This document shows, piece after piece, positions 33,022 through 42,497 of a stretch of 64,000 nt of DNA. Within the stretch, counting starts at the first letter, position 1; every line of letters starts with the position of its first letter. Made by a program: the position numbers and the translations under genes. The notes beneath the pieces were generated by a model. The model was not told the origin of the DNA. It saw only the letters and a program-made list of their open reading frames with translations, and did no database searches. Source of the DNA: Candidatus Korarchaeum sp. (GTDB lineage: Archaea; Korarchaeota; Korarchaeia; Korarchaeales; Korarchaeaceae); the NCBI GenBank assembly GCA_038888615.1, contig JAWAID010000001.1, forward strand, positions 1 through 64,000, given 5' to 3'.

Positions 33022-34914
33022 ATGGGTGATCTACTAGCCCCACCTAACACCTTGGAGGTCCTGTTGGGCAATGAAGCGATAGCTAGGGGAGCTCTGGAGG
33101 GTGGTCTCAACGTAGCTGCGGCCTATCCAGGGACCCCAAGCACGGAGATAGGAGAGGCCCTATCCGTAGCAGCTAAGAAGTTGGGGATTTACTTCGAGTG
33201 GTCCTCAAACGAGAAGGTCGCTGCTGAGGTAGCCATAGGGGCCGCTTGGTCAGGACTGAGGTCCATGACCATGATGAAGCACGTCGGCTTCAACGTAGCA
33301 GCCGATGCAATATTCACTCTAACGTACGCTGGGCTCACGGGAGCGATGGTGATAGTATCAGCGGATGACCCTCACTGTCACAGTAGTCAGAATGAACAGG
33401 ATAACAGGCACTATAGTGAAGCTGCTGGTCTTCCCATGCTGGAACCATCCAACGTTCAAGAAGCTAAGGATTTCACCAAGGAAGCGATGGAACTATCTTA
33501 TAGGTACAAGATACCGTTCATGATAAGGACTACGACTAGAGTGAACCATCAGAGAGGTCCTGTCAAACTCGGTGAGATAACGGCTAAGCCATCTGTAGGT
33601 ACATTTGAGCCGCCGGAACCCGACAGGTACCTCCAGGTCGGAGCTATAGCTAGGAAACATCACATAGAGCTGTTGAAGAAACTGAGAGACATTCAGGAGA
33701 TCTCAGGAAATTACGCTCGAATTGAGGGGCCTCAGGATGCTGAGATAGGGATCGTGACATCGGGCGTATCCTACGCCCATGTAAAGGATGCCCTCAGGCT
33801 CTCAGGTCTAGAGGCAAGGGTCCTCAAGTTGGGCATGACCTTCCCTTTACCGGAACGCACTATCGGGGACTTCCTCAGATCTGTAAACACTGCTTTCATA
33901 GTTGAGGAGCTCGATCCATTCTTAGAGCTGAGGATCAGGGCTATCGCGAAGGATCATGCCCCTGACCTCGAGATACTGGGGAAGTTAACTGGCCACATGC
34001 CCCAGTTCCACGAGTACACCGTGAGGACGGTCCTAGAAGGGCTATCAAAAGCTTTTGGAGTAAAATCCCCTATAGATTTCGCTGAAATCGATAGGAGAAG
34101 CTTAAGCATTGCTAGTAAGGTTCCACCAAGACCGCCTATTCTCTGTCCAGCTTGTCCCCATAGATCAGCGGGTTACGCGTTGAGGAGGGCTGCTGGGAGG
34201 GCCGTCTTCATGGGTGACATAGGATGTTACGCTCTCCTGTTCCAACCCCCGTTTAAGGTAGAGCACGTGACTCACGCCATGGGTTCCTCTATAGGAATAG
34301 CTAATGGAGTTAGCTTATCCACCCACCAAGATGTGATCGCCTTAATAGGGGACTCGACTTTCTTTCACGCTGGGATCCCGGCTCTGATAAACGCCGTTCA
34401 TAATAGGAGGAAGATGACCGTCGTGATAATGGATAACAGGACCACGGCCATGACGGGACACCAGTCGCACCCGGGCGTGCCTTACGATGCTATCGGCAGG
34501 GAGGCCCCCAGTGTAGATTTAGAAGCGTTAGTCAAGGCGATTGGAGCTAATTACGTTAAGGTAGTGGATCCGTTCGATCATAAGGAAACAGAGAAAGCTT
34601 TTAGGGAGGCCTTAAAGAGTGAAGGTGTCTCAGTAGTTATAACTAGGAGGGAATGCGCCTTACTGACTGTGAGGAACCTAAGGGCTCAGGGGAGGAGAAT
34701 AATCCCCTATAAGGTGAACCCCGAGAGGTGCACTTACTGCAGGGTTTGCATAAATACTTTTGCCTGTCCAGCTTTCATTGATAAAGGTTCCTCCGTTGAG
34801 ATAGACCCTGCTGTCTGCTTCGGTTGCGGTGCTTGCGTCCAGATATGCCCCTATGAAGCGATAGAGCCTCAAGATGGTTCACTCAACTGGAAGGAGGAGG
34901 GTCTGGGGGTGTGA
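33022..34914 (+). CDS. iorA: Indolepyruvate:ferredoxin oxidoreductase, alpha subunit
   Basis: The 630-residue protein has the oxoacid oxidoreductase pyrimidine domain (AAYPGTPSTEIGEAL, EWSSNEKVAAEVAIGAAWSG), the TPP-binding region (MGDIGCYAL, ALIGDSTFFHAGIPALINAV, IMDNRTTAMTGHQ) and two C-terminal 4Fe-4S ferredoxin motifs (CTYCRVCINTFACP and CFGCGACVQICP). It oxidises aryl 2-oxo acids, made by transaminating Trp, Phe and Tyr, to aryl-acetyl-CoA, reducing ferredoxin. It overlaps iorB by 1-4 bp depending on that gene's start. Confidence 0.95.
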   Translation: MGDLLAPPNTLEVLLGNEAIARGALEGGLNVAAAYPGTPSTEIGEALSVAAKKLGIYFEWSSNEKVAAEVAIGAAWSGLRSMTMMKHVGFNVAADAIFTLTYAGLTGAMVIVSADDPHCHSSQNEQDNRHYSEAAGLPMLEPSNVQEAKDFTKEAMELSYRYKIPFMIRTTTRVNHQRGPVKLGEITAKPSVGTFEPPEPDRYLQVGAIARKHHIELLKKLRDIQEISGNYARIEGPQDAEIGIVTSGVSYAHVKDALRLSGLEARVLKLGMTFPLPERTIGDFLRSVNTAFIVEELDPFLELRIRAIAKDHAPDLEILGKLTGHMPQFHEYTVRTVLEGLSKAFGVKSPIDFAEIDRRSLSIASKVPPRPPILCPACPHRSAGYALRRAAGRAVFMGDIGCYALLFQPPFKVEHVTHAMGSSIGIANGVSLSTHQDVIALIGDSTFFHAGIPALINAVHNRRKMTVVIMDNRTTAMTGHQSHPGVPYDAIGREAPSVDLEALVKAIGANYVKVVDPFDHKETEKAFREALKSEGVSVVITRRECALLTVRNLRAQGRRIIPYKVNPERCTYCRVCINTFACPAFIDKGSSVEIDPAVCFGCGACVQICPYEAIEPQDGSLNWKEEGLGV

Positions 34915-34916
34915 TC

Positions 34917-35528
34917 ATGGGTGAGTTGAGGGAGTTCAACGTGATAGTCGCGGGCGTCGGTGGTCAGGGGATACTCTTCACGACGAACGTCATAGCGAGG
35001 GCAGCTCTCAAGGTGGGTATGAACTTCGTCCAAAGCGAGATCCACGGGCTATCGCAGAGATATGGGTCTATAAGAACTGAGCTCAGGATAGGGAGCGATG
35101 TCCATAGCCCATTGATACTTGAAGGGACCCTGGACCTGCTTATCGGTATGGAGCCCTTAGAGACGCTCAGACACGCTCCTTACGTATCCGAGAGGACAAC
35201 TATTGTGATGAGCGATCATATAATCCCACCCACAGCGGCTTACCTCAGTAGATCGAGGATACCGAGTTTGGAGGAGATCTTGGAGGATCTGAAAAGCTTG
35301 AGACCTAAGAGGTTAGCTGTAGTTGATGCTTATGGTTTGGCTGAGAGGGCTGGGGACTATATAACAGCTAATGTCGTGATACTAGGGGCAGCTCAAGCTA
35401 CCGAAGCTCTACCATTCTCAAATGAGGTCCTGAGAAGCGCTGTTGATGAGCTATCCCCTCCGAGATATCGTGATTTAAATTTGAGAGCTTACGATCTCGG
35501 GAGGGAGGCAGTCTCCCTTCCGAGGTGA
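34917..35528 (+). CDS. iorB: Indolepyruvate:ferredoxin oxidoreductase, beta subunit
   Basis: The 203-residue protein matches the gamma-type domain of 2-oxoacid oxidoreductases: VIVAGVGGQGILFTTNVIARAAL (about 8-30), SEIHGLSQRYGSI and GEPLETLR-like LIGMEPLETLRHAPY. It pairs with IorA for electron transfer. GTG 34911 is an in-frame alternative. ABCE1 starts 4 bp after its stop, so the two Fe-S proteins share a transcript. Confidence 0.93.
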   Translation: MGELREFNVIVAGVGGQGILFTTNVIARAALKVGMNFVQSEIHGLSQRYGSIRTELRIGSDVHSPLILEGTLDLLIGMEPLETLRHAPYVSERTTIVMSDHIIPPTAAYLSRSRIPSLEEILEDLKSLRPKRLAVVDAYGLAERAGDYITANVVILGAAQATEALPFSNEVLRSAVDELSPPRYRDLNLRAYDLGREAVSLPR

Positions 35529-35532
35529 TCCT

Positions 35533-37311
35533 TTGCCCGGCAGAAGGATCGCTGTAGTGGACAGGGATAGGTGCAATCCTAAGAAGTGCGGTTTGGAGTG
35601 CGTGAAGTACTGCCCCGAAGTGAGGATGGGAGTGGAAGATACTATAAAATTAGTTGATTCTACTTTGCTAATTGATGAAAATCTTTGTACAGGTTGCGGA
35701 ATCTGTGTCAAAAAATGTCCTTTCAGTGCCGTATCGGTGGTGAGGCTCCCTGAACCCGTGGAGGGGGAGGAGGTCCATAGATACGGGCCCAACGGGTTCA
35801 CTTTATTCAGGCTCCCCCTGGTTCGGTTCGGGAAGATAGTAGGACTCGTTGGTCCTAACGGAGTTGGGAAGACCACATCCATATCGATCCTCTCGGGAAG
35901 GATCAAACCGAACCTAGGCCTTATAGGTAGGGAAGTCAGTTGGGATGAGATCCTAGAGAGGTTCAGGGGATCTGAGCTCCATAACTACTTTAAGAGGCTG
36001 ATCGATAATGAGGTGAAGGTCGTCCTAAAGCCCGAGAGGATAGATAAGATTCCTGAGGTCGTTAAGGGTAAGGTATCGGACGTCCTGAGGAGAGTTGATG
36101 AGAGAGGCTCTTATGATGAAGCCGTCTACTTGATGGAGCTCGAGAACTTGAGGGATAGGGGGCTCAAGGAACTCAGCGGAGGGGAGTTGCAGAGACTCGC
36201 TCTCGCTGCGGCCTACCTGAGGGAGGGAGATCTGTACATATTCGATGAGCCCACGAACTACTTAGATGTCTTCCAGAGGATGAGAGCCGCTAAGCTGTTG
36301 AGAACCCTTCAGGAGAAGAGTAAGGCTTTGATAGTAGTTGAACACGATCTAGCGGTCTTGGACTACCTGAGTGATTATGTGCATGTGCTTTACGGTGAGC
36401 CCGGGGTTTACGGTGTCGTCAGTAACCCTCACTCGACCAGGGAGGGTATCAACATATTCCTGGACGGCTACCTACCGGATGATAACGTTAGGTTCAGGGA
36501 GGAAACCATATCCTTCCTGCAGAGATCCGTCCCATCTGAAGCATCTCCTGAGGTGATAGCGGCATATTCCGATCTTAAGAAGAGCTTCGATGGCTTCTCC
36601 CTTCACGTTGAGGGGGGTGAGATCCGCGCTGAGGAGGTTATAGTAGCAGTGGGGCCTAACGGGATAGGCAAGACCACTTTCGTGAGACTTCTAGCCGGTG
36701 AGATAAAGCCTGACAGTGGAGTGCTTTACATGGAGGGTCTCAGGATCTCTTATAAACCCCAGTACATCAGGCCGACCTACGAGGGAACTGTTGAATCCTT
36801 CCTGAAGAGGGTGACTGGTGCGAACTACTCGAGCGCTTACTTCAGGGCCGAGGTGATGAAGAGACTGGGGATAGAGAGGCTCCTCGATAGGTACTTGAGT
36901 GAGTTGAGTGGGGGGGAGCTGCAGAAAGTAGCTATAGCGTCTTGCCTCGGTAGGGAAGCTGATATCTACCTCATAGATGAGCCCAGCGCTTTCTTAGATG
37001 TTGAAGCGAGGTTCGCGGTGGCTAAAGCGGTTAGGAGGAGGATAAAGGGGGAGAGGAGGGCGGTCATAGTGGTCGAACATGACCTCCTCTCCGTGGAAGC
37101 CTTCGCGGATAGGGTGATGATATTCAGAGGGAAACCGGGGGAGGAGGGACGTGCCTCTAGACCTAAGGACCCTAGGGAAGGCTTGAACGAGTTCCTAATG
37201 GAAGTTGATGTCACGTTCAGGAGGGATCCTGAGACCGGCAGGCCCAGGGTGAACAAGCCGGGCTCCAAGCTGGATCAGATGGCCAGGGCCTCGGGGAGGT
37301 ATTACCCTTGA
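35533..37311 (+). CDS. ABCE1 ribosome recycling ATPase (Rli1)
   Basis: The 592-residue protein has the N-terminal Fe-S region CNPKKCGLECVKYCP and CTGCGICVKKCP, then two ABC ATPase domains: Walker A GPNGVGKTT (about 112) with LSGGELQRLAL, and GPNGIGKTT (about 376) with LSGGELQKVAI, plus the two hinge segments. It splits 70S-type archaeal ribosomes after termination together with aRF1/Pelota. Start is TTG. The end overlaps the downstream membrane-protein gene by 4 bp. Confidence 0.97.
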   Translation: MPGRRIAVVDRDRCNPKKCGLECVKYCPEVRMGVEDTIKLVDSTLLIDENLCTGCGICVKKCPFSAVSVVRLPEPVEGEEVHRYGPNGFTLFRLPLVRFGKIVGLVGPNGVGKTTSISILSGRIKPNLGLIGREVSWDEILERFRGSELHNYFKRLIDNEVKVVLKPERIDKIPEVVKGKVSDVLRRVDERGSYDEAVYLMELENLRDRGLKELSGGELQRLALAAAYLREGDLYIFDEPTNYLDVFQRMRAAKLLRTLQEKSKALIVVEHDLAVLDYLSDYVHVLYGEPGVYGVVSNPHSTREGINIFLDGYLPDDNVRFREETISFLQRSVPSEASPEVIAAYSDLKKSFDGFSLHVEGGEIRAEEVIVAVGPNGIGKTTFVRLLAGEIKPDSGVLYMEGLRISYKPQYIRPTYEGTVESFLKRVTGANYSSAYFRAEVMKRLGIERLLDRYLSELSGGELQKVAIASCLGREADIYLIDEPSAFLDVEARFAVAKAVRRRIKGERRAVIVVEHDLLSVEAFADRVMIFRGKPGEEGRASRPKDPREGLNEFLMEVDVTFRRDPETGRPRVNKPGSKLDQMARASGRYYP

Positions 37312-37979
37312 GGATCTTAGGTCTCTTACTAGCGAGGGAGGAGGACCTCAGGAGGTTCGGGATGGATTTAGATCCTCTGAGCTCACTCATATCCCTCTTC
37401 CTCTTCCTGACTTTTAATGCTACCTCACTCATCCTCCTGGATCTCAAGATATCCTGCTCCAGCGAAGTCGTGGATGAGAGAATCCGCGCTTTTCTAGAGG
37501 TCAAGAACCTGCTAGCGATATACTCCTGGTTGATCATCGCTTCAAGTTGGATACTCACCGTAGCTCTATTCACGAGGGTCGTCCCGGTTAAGCTTAACAT
37601 GAGACCTAGAAAATACTTTTATGTAACGAGCAATTGTTCGATAATTTATGCGATTATCGGGGGACTTAATACATTCATTTTAATAGTTTCTCAAGGGAGG
37701 ATAATCTCTTGTGAAGGTTCTGGATGGAAGGACCTCCTGCTTAAACTCTTCCAGGAGATCATAGGCTACTTCCTCTCCTCTCCAACCATATTAGTTCCCA
37801 TTCTCTCGCTGTTCTCAACCATATGGTTCACATTGATACTCTTCAGGGTGCACCACATCTCCCTGGGGATGAGTAAGCTGGAGTCCCTCTACTACTCACT
37901 GGGGTTCACGTTCACATTCATACTGATGTCAGCTATGCTCATCCTCTCGGTCGCTACCTTATCACTCCTGTCACCTTAG
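37308..37979 (+). CDS. Polytopic membrane protein of unknown function
   Basis: The 223-residue protein has four to five hydrophobic segments (LLGLLLAREED start, SSLISLFLFLTFNATSLILL, LAIYSWLIIASSWILTVAL, IIGGLNTFILIV, FTLILFRVHHIS, FTFILMSAMLILSVATL). No family is recognised. Its TTG start overlaps the ABCE1 stop, so it is co-translated. It ends inside the convergent G1P dehydrogenase gene by 26 bp. Confidence 0.6.
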   Translation: MRILGLLLAREEDLRRFGMDLDPLSSLISLFLFLTFNATSLILLDLKISCSSEVVDERIRAFLEVKNLLAIYSWLIIASSWILTVALFTRVVPVKLNMRPRKYFYVTSNCSIIYAIIGGLNTFILIVSQGRIISCEGSGWKDLLLKLFQEIIGYFLSSPTILVPILSLFSTIWFTLILFRVHHISLGMSKLESLYYSLGFTFTFILMSAMLILSVATLSLLSP

Positions 37980-39066
37980 CGAGCTTCTCAGCAGCGCTCA
38001 GCGTCAGGCCAGAGGTCCCCAGTATAGTGTACCTCTCCCTCACCTTATGAGCGATTGTGAGCGCTTTGATCACGAGTTCAGGGTTTATACCAGCCTCCTC
38101 AGCGGTAGTAGGTACTCCTGCTTCGATGAGCTTCTCCCTTATGGATTTCCAGTCCTGACCCTGTAAGTAAGCCATCATAATGGTCCCTAGTGCGACCTGG
38201 ATCCCGTGAGGTGATGTCCTCGCTCCCGTTTCTAAGGATAGCATATCCAAAGCGTGACTGAACATGTGCTCACTCCCACTAGCCGGTCTTGAACTCCCAG
38301 CTATGCTCATAGCCACACCGCTCCCTATCAGGGCCTTGACCAGTATCCTAGTGGACTCCTCCAAGCGAGCTCTTATCTCATGGGCATGGTCCATAGCTAT
38401 CTTGGCGCTAAGAAGGGACATAGATGCAGCGTACTCACTGTAAGGTTCATCCCTCAGCTTATAAGCTAGTTCCCAGTCCCTAACTGCTGTTATCTTCGAG
38501 ATTAGATCTCCGAATCCCGACTTAAAGGTGATTGGGGATGCTCTGTTTATTATGGTGGTGTCCGCTATTATCGCAGTAGGAGCCTCTATCCGCTTCACAA
38601 TTCCCAGCTTCTCCTCTACCTCCTTGGAGAGCATGAAGCTTATCGCGGGAGAAGCGATACCATCGTGACTCGCTGAGGTTGGGACGACTAAGTATCTCAC
38701 TCCCATCTCAGCTGCGACTAATTTAGCGATATCTAAGGGTCTCCCACCACCAACGCCTATGACAAGGCCCGCGCCTGTCTTACTAGCGACTCTCACAGCG
38801 TTGACTAAGTCCTCGATGCTCCCGTGTTCGGATACTATGTGGAAGAGTTTATGCTCAGCTTCTAGTGATGAGATCAGGTCCTCGGCCACGACTCTCGTAA
38901 CGCTGGGCCCACTTATCACTACTATTGGAGAACCTACGCTCAAGCTCTGCAGTACCTCCTCGACCTTGGAGATGGCATTAGGCCCGAAGAATATATACCT
39001 TGGACTCTCTATCTTTTCAAGCCCTTTCCTATTCTCCAACTTTCCGCACCAGGTAACGGGGCTCAC
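37954..39066 (-). CDS. egsA: sn-glycerol-1-phosphate dehydrogenase
   Basis: The 370-residue protein has the iron/zinc alcohol-dehydrogenase-like fold of EgsA/AraM: YIFFGPNAISKVEE (about 24-37), VIGVGGGRPLDIAKLVA (about 100-116), PTSASHDGIASPAIS (about 128-142), and metal-binding histidines in SEHMFSHALDML (about 267-278) and SPHGIQVALG. It makes sn-glycerol-1-phosphate from DHAP, the chirality-setting step of archaeal lipid synthesis. Start is GTG. Confidence 0.92.
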   Translation of the reverse strand: MSPVTWCGKLENRKGLEKIESPRYIFFGPNAISKVEEVLQSLSVGSPIVVISGPSVTRVVAEDLISSLEAEHKLFHIVSEHGSIEDLVNAVRVASKTGAGLVIGVGGGRPLDIAKLVAAEMGVRYLVVPTSASHDGIASPAISFMLSKEVEEKLGIVKRIEAPTAIIADTTIINRASPITFKSGFGDLISKITAVRDWELAYKLRDEPYSEYAASMSLLSAKIAMDHAHEIRARLEESTRILVKALIGSGVAMSIAGSSRPASGSEHMFSHALDMLSLETGARTSPHGIQVALGTIMMAYLQGQDWKSIREKLIEAGVPTTAEEAGINPELVIKALTIAHKVRERYTILGTSGLTLSAAEKLAKVTGVIR

Positions 39067-39125
39067 TGCCCAATATAACGGTAGCGGGTAATTCTTTATT
39101 TATGCGATACCTCGGGAGTTAGTGG

Positions 39126-39839
39126 ATGCGTATGAACACCAAGATGCTAGCTGCTGTGTCTTTGAACGTGGTCTTTGTAGCGTTACTTCTGATCTGGCCA
39201 CTGATCAATTCACCTAGGTTCTCAGTATCGATCGAGGAAAACGTCGTTCCATTGGGTGGGCGACTCAACTTCACTCTCTCCTTCCCCTCAGTCCCGTCTG
39301 AGGTGAGGGTTGAGGTGATAGATCCTAGGATCAATAGGACCCTTTACTCCGCCTCCTTGAGCCCTAGCAGCGAGGTCAAGGGGAGCGTGAGGATAGAGGA
39401 GGGGAAGTTCGGTATCGGATTTCACGTCTTAAAGGTTTATGCTATTTTAAACGGCCGAGAAGTCGTTGAAGAATCTTACTTCAGTGTCTACGGGGCTGCT
39501 CCCATCTACCTCGAGCTCTCAGTAGAGAGGCCCACTTTAATCGTGGAGATGAGGCAAACCGAGGGCAATTACACTCAAGTCAGCGAGAAGATAATAGCTA
39601 GAGTTAGAACGGATGAGGGACCCGTTGAGGGCGTTAAATTACTAGCTGTCCCCATAGGGTCCAACTCCACGGTGACGGAGGTCGCTAGGACAGACAGCAA
39701 GGGGGAGGCCGTGCTGGAGTGGCGAGCTAACGTGAGCACTAACTCCACTTATAGAGTGGTAGTGCAGGCAGTTAAGCCCGGGCATCCACTGGCATCCGGT
39801 GAGATCAGCATAGAGGTCGTCGTGAGGAGAGGTGACTAG
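39126..39839 (+). CDS. Membrane-anchored extracellular Ig-like protein
   Basis: The 237-residue protein has an N-terminal hydrophobic anchor (MLAAVSLNVVFVALLLIWPL) followed by about 200 residues of beta-sandwich composition, with two Ig-like repeats ending in APIYLELSVERP-type and EISIEVVVRRGD strands. Several N-x-S/T sites (NFT, NRT, NYT, NST) suggest glycosylation outside the cell. No specific family is recognised. The ATG lies about 25 bp after a ttctttattta TATA region. It ends 4 bp inside the convergent metG gene. Confidence 0.65.
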   Translation: MRMNTKMLAAVSLNVVFVALLLIWPLINSPRFSVSIEENVVPLGGRLNFTLSFPSVPSEVRVEVIDPRINRTLYSASLSPSSEVKGSVRIEEGKFGIGFHVLKVYAILNGREVVEESYFSVYGAAPIYLELSVERPTLIVEMRQTEGNYTQVSEKIIARVRTDEGPVEGVKLLAVPIGSNSTVTEVARTDSKGEAVLEWRANVSTNSTYRVVVQAVKPGHPLASGEISIEVVVRRGD

Positions 39840-41515
39840 AGCTCCCTAGCTGATAGCACCTCTCCCCTCTCCCTTATCTGCCTCAACTTCTCAATTAGCT
39901 CCTCCTTCCTTATCTTCCTAAATAGAGGCTCGACGGACCTCACCCTACCTATGGCGTCCGTGGAGAAGGCTGCCCTCATGTCAGGCTCGCCATCTAACCC
40001 GAGCATATTCCATAGCTTCTCAGCGGAGAAAGGTAGGAATATGTGCATGTAGTAAGCTAAGATCTTTAGAAGCTGGTAAGAAACTAATATAGTGGAATTC
40101 GCTCTCTCTCTATTCACTTCAAAGTCCCTCCAGGGCTCTCTACTGTTGAAGAACTTATTACCTAGCCTAGCTATCTCTATGAGACCCTTAAGAGCATCCC
40201 TCAGCCTTATCTTAATCAGATTATCCTCTATAATTTTTCCTACGGATTTGACTTCCTCTAGAAGTGAATTGGACTCCTCATCGAGCCGAGTTAGGGGGAC
40301 AGTTCCCCCGTACCTGGAGTCTATGAACGAGAGTACTCTATGAGCTAGGTTCCCCACTATATCGTTCAGCTCATCGTTAACCTTCGATTCGAAATCCTCC
40401 CAGGAGAAGTTCGAGTCCCTCTGCTCAGGTCTCGTGTAGATCATGTAGAACCTCCAGTAGTCAGGTGGGAGGAGCTTCAAGGCCTCATCCATCCATATGC
40501 CTCTTCTCTCGCTCTTAGAGAACTTCTCACCCTCATATAGCAGGAATTCCGTTGAGGCCACGTTGAAAGGTAACACGTAACCTTCCCCACTCGACATTAG
40601 GAGGGCGGGGAATATTATGGTGTGGAAGGGAATGTTATCCTTCCCGATGAAATAGACGGATCTTGTCCCACTATCCCTCCAAAACTTATCAAATTTATTT
40701 GCTTCATTCCTTCTAGTGAAATATTCTTTTACTGCAGAAACGTAGCCGAGAACGGCCTCCATCCAGACGTAAATCGTCTTCCCCTCAGAGCCAGGGAACG
40801 GTGCAGGGATTCCCCACTTATTGTCCCTGGTTAAGGACCTCGGTCTGAGTCCTTCATCGAGCATTGATAGAGAAGCCGCTCTTGCATTGTCGGGTAGATT
40901 TTCATTACCCTCTATGTATTTCCTCAATTCCTGAGAGAACTTCGGGAGGTCGAAGAACCAATGTTTAGTCCTCCTCATTTCAGGGACGGATCCGCATATG
41001 GAGCACTTGGGATCTAGCAGATCCGTGGGGTTAAGCAGCCTACCGCAGCGATCGCATTGATCCCCATGGGCCCTCTCGTACCCGCAGTAGGGACACCTCC
41101 CCGTCACGAATCTATCCGGGAGGAACATCTCGTCCTTCAGGCAGTAGAGCTGCTCTATCTCCCTCTCAAAGATATGCCCGTTCCTGTATATCTTCAAGTA
41201 GAACTCCCTAACGAACTCCTTGTGGACCTCACTCTCTGTCCTGGTGTAGTTATCGAAGCTTATCCCGAAGCCCCTGAATAGCTCGCTCACGTACTCGTGC
41301 ATCTCATCGGTGAGCTCCCTAGGGGACTTTCCCTTCCTTATGGCCTCTATCTCTATCGGAGTCCCATGCTCGTCCGAGCCCGATACGAAGACGACTTCCT
41401 CTCCCACCTTCCTGAGGTACCGCGCGAATACGTCCGATGAGAGCACCTGAACCAGCGTGCCCAAGTGAGGGACCGTGTTTATATATGGCCAGGCGGAGGC
41501 GACTATCCACCTCAT
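39836..41515 (-). CDS. metG: Methionyl-tRNA synthetase
   Basis: The 559-residue enzyme has the class I HIGH-type motif in YINTVPHLG (residues 11-19), the zinc knuckle pairs CPYCGYERAHGDQCDRCG and CSICGS (about 141-175), and the KMSKS-type loop GEKFSKSERRG (about 331-341). The anticodon-binding helical domain follows. The C-terminal tRNA-binding domain of many bacterial enzymes is absent, as in many archaea. It charges tRNA-Met. Confidence 0.96.
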   Translation of the reverse strand: MRWIVASAWPYINTVPHLGTLVQVLSSDVFARYLRKVGEEVVFVSGSDEHGTPIEIEAIRKGKSPRELTDEMHEYVSELFRGFGISFDNYTRTESEVHKEFVREFYLKIYRNGHIFEREIEQLYCLKDEMFLPDRFVTGRCPYCGYERAHGDQCDRCGRLLNPTDLLDPKCSICGSVPEMRRTKHWFFDLPKFSQELRKYIEGNENLPDNARAASLSMLDEGLRPRSLTRDNKWGIPAPFPGSEGKTIYVWMEAVLGYVSAVKEYFTRRNEANKFDKFWRDSGTRSVYFIGKDNIPFHTIIFPALLMSSGEGYVLPFNVASTEFLLYEGEKFSKSERRGIWMDEALKLLPPDYWRFYMIYTRPEQRDSNFSWEDFESKVNDELNDIVGNLAHRVLSFIDSRYGGTVPLTRLDEESNSLLEEVKSVGKIIEDNLIKIRLRDALKGLIEIARLGNKFFNSREPWRDFEVNRERANSTILVSYQLLKILAYYMHIFLPFSAEKLWNMLGLDGEPDMRAAFSTDAIGRVRSVEPLFRKIRKEELIEKLRQIRERGEVLSAREL

Positions 41516-41574
41516 CTCAGATCTCTCGAGTCCATCGTAAGAATATTTAAAGTGCGCACTTCCCCCTTACGTCA

Positions 41575-42030
41575 ATGAGACCCATAGATGAATGTACCTT
41601 CAAGTCAAACGAGGAGTTCCTCTGGCTTCTCGATAGCCTCAACTCCTCATCCGAACAGTACGAGAGATTGAGGATTTTGTGTAGGCTTAATGGGTACCTT
41701 AGGTTCCTCTTCTTCGAGATATTAGAGGAGAACGTACAAAATGCCTCAGGGGGAGATTTGAGCACCTTGATATGCGGGATCCCTGTAGTTATAGAGAAGA
41801 GCATTGATCTATGTGAGATATCATCTGAGGAGAGAGAGGTGATCTGCGGAATAGTCATGGATTCCCTGAGCTTAGCTCTTCTAATGGCTAGGAAGCTCGG
41901 GAGGGATGGTTACATCTCCGAGGTGGTGAGGGATATTCAAGCTAAGCTCCAAGAGAAATCTGAACTGGATGATGAGCTTCGGATCCTCTTGAGATCTTTT
42001 TCGGACTCCTTCATCAGACTATTCAGATGA
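41575..42030 (+). CDS. Unrecognised all-helical protein, 151 residues
   Basis: The sequence is predicted helical throughout, with amphipathic segments such as EEFLWLLDSLNSSSEQYERL and ILLRSFSDSFIRLFR, and has two cysteine-containing stretches (LICGIP, SIDLCEIS). No family is recognised. It is divergent from metG, and its end overlaps the convergent ribL by 12 bp. Confidence 0.55.
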   Translation: MRPIDECTFKSNEEFLWLLDSLNSSSEQYERLRILCRLNGYLRFLFFEILEENVQNASGGDLSTLICGIPVVIEKSIDLCEISSEEREVICGIVMDSLSLALLMARKLGRDGYISEVVRDIQAKLQEKSELDDELRILLRSFSDSFIRLFR

Positions 42031-42453
42031 GCAGAACTGATTCAGGACCCTCCTTATTATATATGAGGTGGAGCTATCTCCGAACCTCGGTAACCTCACT
42101 ACCTCCACCCTTAGCCCCCTTCTCCCGAGCTCCTCCTTCAGCCAACCCTCGTCCGCCCACTGATCGTAACCCAGGGCGATGACATCCGGTCTCAACTTCA
42201 TTATCGAGTCAAGCGGGTCCCTCTCACCTATCACGACCCTATCAACGGGTTTCAGGTTCTTGACTATATAAGCCCTAGCTGACTCGTCTAATACAGGATC
42301 CCTCTTCTTGAACCTCCTCACATTCTCATCTCTCGCTACAATAACTATCAATTCCCCATCCTCACCGGCTAGGCTCTTAGCTTCCCACAACATTTTTATA
42401 TGACCTTCGTGCAGTATGTCGAAGGTACCCGCCACTACTACCTTACGCCCCAT
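42019..42453 (-). CDS. ribL: FAD synthase, archaeal cytidylyltransferase type
   Basis: The 144-residue nucleotidyltransferase has the HxGH-type motif in GTFDILHEGHIKML (about 8-21) and the C-terminal STSYIIRRV (about 128-136). The RDENVRRFKKRDPVLDE segment (about 40-56) and ALGYDQWADE (about 91-101) are characteristic of RibL. It adenylates FMN to FAD. Confidence 0.9.
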   Translation of the reverse strand: MGRKVVVAGTFDILHEGHIKMLWEAKSLAGEDGELIVIVARDENVRRFKKRDPVLDESARAYIVKNLKPVDRVVIGERDPLDSIMKLRPDVIALGYDQWADEGWLKEELGRRGLRVEVVRLPRFGDSSTSYIIRRVLNQFCSSE

Positions 42454-42497
42454 CCAGCAGCCGCTCTCTCCAAGATTTTAAAAAGCCGAGTGGGGAG

